From NCBI GenBank assembly GCA_964351885.1, contig CAYGPP010000130.1:1-11842 (forward strand): a stretch of 11,842 nucleotides of DNA, written 5' to 3'. Positions 1-6,000 of the stretch are shown in pieces; position 1 is the first letter of the stretch, and every line of letters starts with the position of its first letter. The DNA comes from Marinoscillum sp964351885 (GTDB lineage: Bacteria; Bacteroidota; Bacteroidia; Cytophagales; Cyclobacteriaceae). Made by a program: the position numbers and the translations under genes. The notes beneath the pieces were generated by a model. It saw only the letters and a program-made list of their open reading frames with translations, had not been told where the DNA came from and ran no database searches.

Positions 1-3000
1 CCTTAATATTCTTTCCTCCCTCTGCTCTAAAGCTAAATTTTTCTGTAAACACCGAATTGGAGTTCTCAAATATTTTAAATGATTCACCTTTTACCCCAAT
101 ATCCAAATCCCCATCAAGATCAAAATCAATCCAAAAAGATAACCCCTTAATATTTTGACTTTTCAAAATATCGGACTCAAACAATTCTCCGTTCCTATTT
201 TCAAGCAAAATAGCTTTAAATTGTTCACTGGATCCGGTCGATAAAACATCTAAATCTCCATCCAAATCAAAGTCGCCCGTTTCAATAGAATAATAAGAAT
301 TAGAGCCGCCCAACCAAAATGTACTTTTCTCAAACAACCCGTTAGAATTCTGATAATAGGTGTCTCCACTAAAACCATACGTTGAGGTACCTGCTAACAC
401 GATATCCAAACGGCCGTCATTATTTAAGTCACTCCATTTCGCTTGTCCATTGCTCACCCCATCTAAATCTTCAAAATCCGGTTCTAAACTTCCTGCCTGA
501 TTTGAGTATATGGTCATCACCCTGCCATTATCGTTATCTCCAGTTACCAGCACATCTATCATTTGATCATTATTATAATCACCAAAGGCTAAATCTGCTT
601 GAAAAGATCTCTCGACGAGATTGAATTCAGCTTCAGAAAAATTGCCATTATTATTTTCTAAAAGTTTAACCACATCAAGTAGGAAGGCATCCTGCCTATA
701 TCCAGCTGACATAAGATCATAATCAGAGTCGTCATCTATATCGCCAAATATATGAGCACCATAATAAGTCGGAATAAAGCCAGTGAATCTCGATGTATCA
801 AAACCTGGATAATAATTATTCTCAGCATACAACTCCTGTATTTCGTTCAGATTCAAGGCGTAGTTGTACACACTTACATCGTCTAATGATCCTGCAAAAT
901 AAGATCCTCCATTTGATCCTATTTCTGTAGATCCAGAAGCATTGATATTCAATATTTGATCAATCTGGTTACTTGCTGTTTCTACTCCATTCACATAAAT
1001 TTTCACTATGGAACCATCGTATGTTCCCGCAAAGTGAAACCACTCATCTAATCCTACTGAAACAGTGGATTCAGTAACGTAAGATGCTTCGGTAGTTTGG
1101 GGCGCAAAACCCAAAATACCAGCGTCATCGATGAAGGCTATAATACCAGGTGAAGAAAAGAGAAAAGCTCCTCCAGTCAAATCTGAAGCATTGAACCAAC
1201 CTTCAAAGGTAATTTCATTACCCGTGATCAATGCTTCATTGGCATTCCCCACTTCAATGTATTGATCCGTGCCATTTAAACTCAACGCACTAGAAGCACT
1301 TCCAAACCTATCATCTGTATAGGTTCCTCCATTTGGTAAAGAGCCATCAATGTTATTTCCACTTTGATCATTGGTGTTTCCATTAAGGGCATAGTCAAGG
1401 ATTACATTTTCATTGTATAAATACTGAATTTCCTTATCTGAGAGCACACCATCAATCCACGAGAATTGATCAATTGCCCCATTAAAACCATCACCAATTG
1501 AATATGAATTCGCATTGATATCTATAGCACCATAAACAGCTTCTGTGTATACTAGGACCCCATCGTCATAGAAACGCATAGCACCTCCATCATACGTCCA
1601 GGTGATCATGGTCCAGGTGCCAATCGGCGCTTCTATAGGAATTCCATTGATTGGTTTCTCAACACCGCTTTGAAAGTATCTCCAATCAAATGCTGTAGGA
1701 TAAATGTGTTGATGAAAACTGCCTCCACTTGTGAAGATGCCACCTGCATTGTCATTATCAGATGGATTGATCCATATGTTCATCGTGAATCCATTGGAAA
1801 GATTCAGTGATGCATCATTTCCAAGATTTACATTATTAGATCCATCTAGAACGATTGCTGTATTTTCTGACCCAAAGCGACCTGTGGTAAATGTAGTACT
1901 TGCCGATGCTCCATCATTTTCGAACCCACTATCATCAATTAGATTCCCACTAAAATCAAGCTCTGCGACAGCTATTGATGAGGTAACATCAATAAACGTG
2001 TATTTATTATTTATTAAATCGAAAGTTAATGTGTAGGTTCCTGCGGTCATAGGGATGTTATTACCTCTATAATCGAGTGTGCCATCAAGGTTATTGCTCC
2101 CCCAATCTATGAAGCTCCAATCGTCATTGATTCTAAGCTTAAAGTCACCGTCATAAAGATTTAGATTTTGAATCTGATAAAAACTATTACCTAATTGTGT
2201 CAGGTCAATGTCTGAATCCCAACCGGAATTATCTCCAGTCAAAGCGCTACCAATAATTCCAACGGAGTTAATTGGCTCAACAAAATATTGAAAATTGGAT
2301 TGTCTAAATCCTACTGCATAAAAACCTTCCGTTAATGGAATTTGAGTCGCTTGTGTCTCTGCAATGCCATCCAATTCATTGTCTCCCATGAAAGCTTCAA
2401 ATAGTCCATCTGGTGCCGTAGCTCTAAACTGATAATCTCCATCAAAATAAAGCTGCAACGCTCCTAAATAGCTATCACTATCAATAGGATTAATTTCCAA
2501 TCCTTGATCAATGGTGTTTTCTCCCATCCCCTCTGGTCCTCTAAAAGCCAAAAAAGCAAAAGGCCATAAATTATCTTCATACTCATCTAAAATTTCTTGA
2601 TCTGTGAGTGCTGAATTGAATACTTTTATTTCATCCATCTCTCCATCAAAACCTTCTCCTATCAAGATTCCATCTGATGATATTGGAATAGGTAAATCAC
2701 TCGTCCCTTCTACAAATCCATACGTTGTTAGTTTTTTACCATTGATGTAGAGCGCAGTTCCTTGGCCTCTCAAAAATCTAAAAGCAACATGAGTCCATTC
2801 GTCTACAGAAACGGTCGTCTCTGCATAGCTACCATAGGAAATACCAGTGACTCCCGCAAACAATTTCCTTTTAGAATCATCCGTTAGATCTTCTTTCACC
2901 AACCTAAACTCAAAGCCAGAACCGCTTAAATAAGAATTATTGAATAACTGGATATCATTTGACGGATATGTATCTGGTCTAATCCATCCCATCACTGTGA

Positions 3001-6000
3001 TCTCATCTCCAAGATCAACATTAGCGAAAGACGAAATTTCTACTACCCCCGCATTTGTCACATCAAATTCAAACGCACTTGTTGGCACTCCCAATCGATC
3101 GTTGCTAAAGACATTTCCAGAGCCAAAATCAGTTCCCCCATTTTCATTTCCTGATTCATCATCGAAACTGTTGTTAAATGGTAAGTATGCAATTAAGCTA
3201 GTGGAAGTAGCTGTATATAGATTGCTTATTTCATTAGCTGAGAGAGCAATATCATAAATCTTAATTTCGTCAATATTGCCCCCAAAATACTCACTATCAT
3301 TTGTCCCCTGCTTACCAATAAATAAATCACCTCCTCCAAAATCGTTATTAAGACCAGCACCTGATGTTACTTCTAAATTACCATTGAGATAAATTGATGA
3401 AACTGATCCAGTATATGTAGCTGCCACATGTACCCATTCATTACTCGGAAGAAAAACCCCTGTGTTTCCAAAGCTATCTCCAAAGCGTAATTCGCCACTG
3501 GATTGAGGTCCGAGATATACTTTAGAGGTTGAGCTTTCGTTCCACCAGCTAACAATTTCTTGAATACTTCCATTATCCCCATCCCAATAAATCCATGCTG
3601 AGATTGAAAATGGGACATTTGATCCCGAAAGCGTGCTTGGCGCTTGCATGTAGCTTGTGCTACCATCAAAATCATATGCCCCTCCTCCCAATCGATCACT
3701 TGTAAGTGTTGCCGAATTAAAAGAAATGTTGTTTCCATAACCTGAGAAATCATCCAAACTACCATCTGTAAAAGGATAATCAGCTACTGGTGTTACTTGA
3801 CTGTAATTGGCTGTCCATCCTGCTCCAACTATTACATTATCCGATTCAAACGTGACGAAGAGTGTATTGGATGAAGATATAATCGTCTCAGGAATTGTAG
3901 TTCCTGAAAATTCTCCTAATAAGGTAGCAGTCGCATCGCTCCCGTCATACACTCTCACAAAATCGTAATTTTGCTCCGTAGCAAACTCACTGAACGAAAG
4001 CCTTACCTGATTTTCAGATGATAGCTCTATGAGCCAATTACAGCTGAAATCACTTTCATATTCAAAAATTCCACTTCCATCACTAAAAGAACCAGAAGTA
4101 GCTGTAAACACCTCATTATTACATACTTGAATCGGAGAAATTAGTATTACAAAAATATTCTCAACAAATGCCGCACCTGCATCTGTTGATCGAACCCTAA
4201 AATTTTGTGAGGGCGTTGCAACAGGATCCATTTCAACCGCTGTGAAAACGGAATCGTTTGAGATGGTGAAAGAACTATTGAATCCATCTCCAGCGCCTGC
4301 CACTAAAGTATAGGTATAAGTATCTACAGGATCTGCATCAACTGTCTCTAAAACACCTACCAAAGTACCAATCACCACTCCTTCTTTCAGCACTCCTTCG
4401 GTAGATCCACCGGCCAATGTAACATCTGTTGGTGTTGTATTGACCTCATCTCTTACTATATAAGCAGCTCTATTAATGGTCACACCAGCAAAATCATCGT
4501 TGGTCATCTGCACAAAGTATTCTCCTTCTAATGAAGCATTATATGTGAAAATATGATCTTGCAAATCAGCTCCATTGATGATTTCATTATTGAAATACCA
4601 TTGATAATTGGTATTAGGTGCTGATTCCGATGTTGTAAGGGTAACCTCTTGATTATTTATTACCGTCAATATTTCCTCATCGTCAGCGGTTTGAGGACTA
4701 AAATTTGAATTAGCGGAACTCGTATAAGCTTGATTAACTATCAATTCTTCAAACCCAAACTTATTACCCTGGATCCAAAATAGTGAAGTTGCTGGCATCC
4801 CTGTCAAATCAGGTAGAGCGCTTAATTGATTTTCGTGAATAGCAAATGTTGTAACGTTCGTTAAATTGGAAAATGAAGCGGGTACAGCTCCAGTGAGTTG
4901 GTTAGGTCCCAGCACCAAATTTGTTAAACTGGTCAAATTTCCAATTTCAGTAGGGATGCTACCTGTCAGACTACATGCTTGAAAACTGAGATTTGTTAAG
5001 TTGGTTAGATTCCCAATTTCTATTGGAATATTCCCTGTAACTCCTGGATTATTAAACCACCTAAGTCTCTCCAAATGAAGCAAATCTGCTACCTCAATAG
5101 GAATGTTTCCTACCAAATTATTTGATGGTAACTCCAAACCAGTCACAAGACCGTTGGTCATCGTAACGCCATGCCAACTGGCTAGGCTCTCTTCAGTATT
5201 CCAATTAGAATTATTGTTCCAATTGTCTCCACCAAGGGCTGAATATATAGCTTCCAGCGGTGTTCTTGGATTTACAAATCCTCTATCATTATATAAAGCT
5301 AAGATCTCAGCATCAGAGAGTGCTATTCCATAGATGGATACATCATCGATAGCGCCATTGAAGAAACTTCCTGAAAATGCAGAAGTTCCAATGTTGATAG
5401 GGCTCGTAGCATTTAAATAAGCAATTGGTCCAGCATTAGCTCTCTCGTCAAAAAAAACTCCATCTAGGTAAGAGCGTAAGAATGATCCATCATACGTCAA
5501 TGTTCCTAAATGCCATTCGCTATGAGTTACTGCTGTTTCAGGCACCTGAAAACCGCCATCCAAGCTTAGGCCTGTTTTAAACAATCCTGCTGAAACTGCT
5601 AAGAAAGCCGCTCCATCTATTTCCATTATCTGATGGGTAGCGTCTCCTCCGCCTTCTGGGAAGTAGAACCATGCAGACATGGTAAGATTAGTTGGAGTCT
5701 GATTCGTTGATGGGATCGAAATCTTATCATCTACTCCATCAAAACTGTATGCGGAATTGGTATTCGCAAATCTGTCAGTCGTCAGTTCCGCTTCAAAAAC
5801 GGTTCCATCAAATCCATAGTCAGAATTATCTATTGCGTCCCCATCTAGCAGATATTGAACTAATAGATCTGGGCAATCCAGTATGTCTCCTGAAATGGTC
5901 CATGAATACGTATTAATTAGATCCAATCTTGCAGTTTCGCTACTACAATACTTTACTCCAGACGCTCCAAATGTCACATTTGTGGGTATTGAGCTTTCTC

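Noticed and set aside
1731..3257. Plus-strand open frames of about 100 codons
   Set aside because: They lie antisense to LamG coding sequence; composition mirrors the repeated Asp/Gly/Asn codons of the true gene.
3373..3765. 130-codon minus-strand open frame
   Set aside because: It is out of frame with the giant gene and lies wholly inside its LamG 3 coding sequence. Its translation shows no domain, whereas the giant frame gives a clear LamG there.
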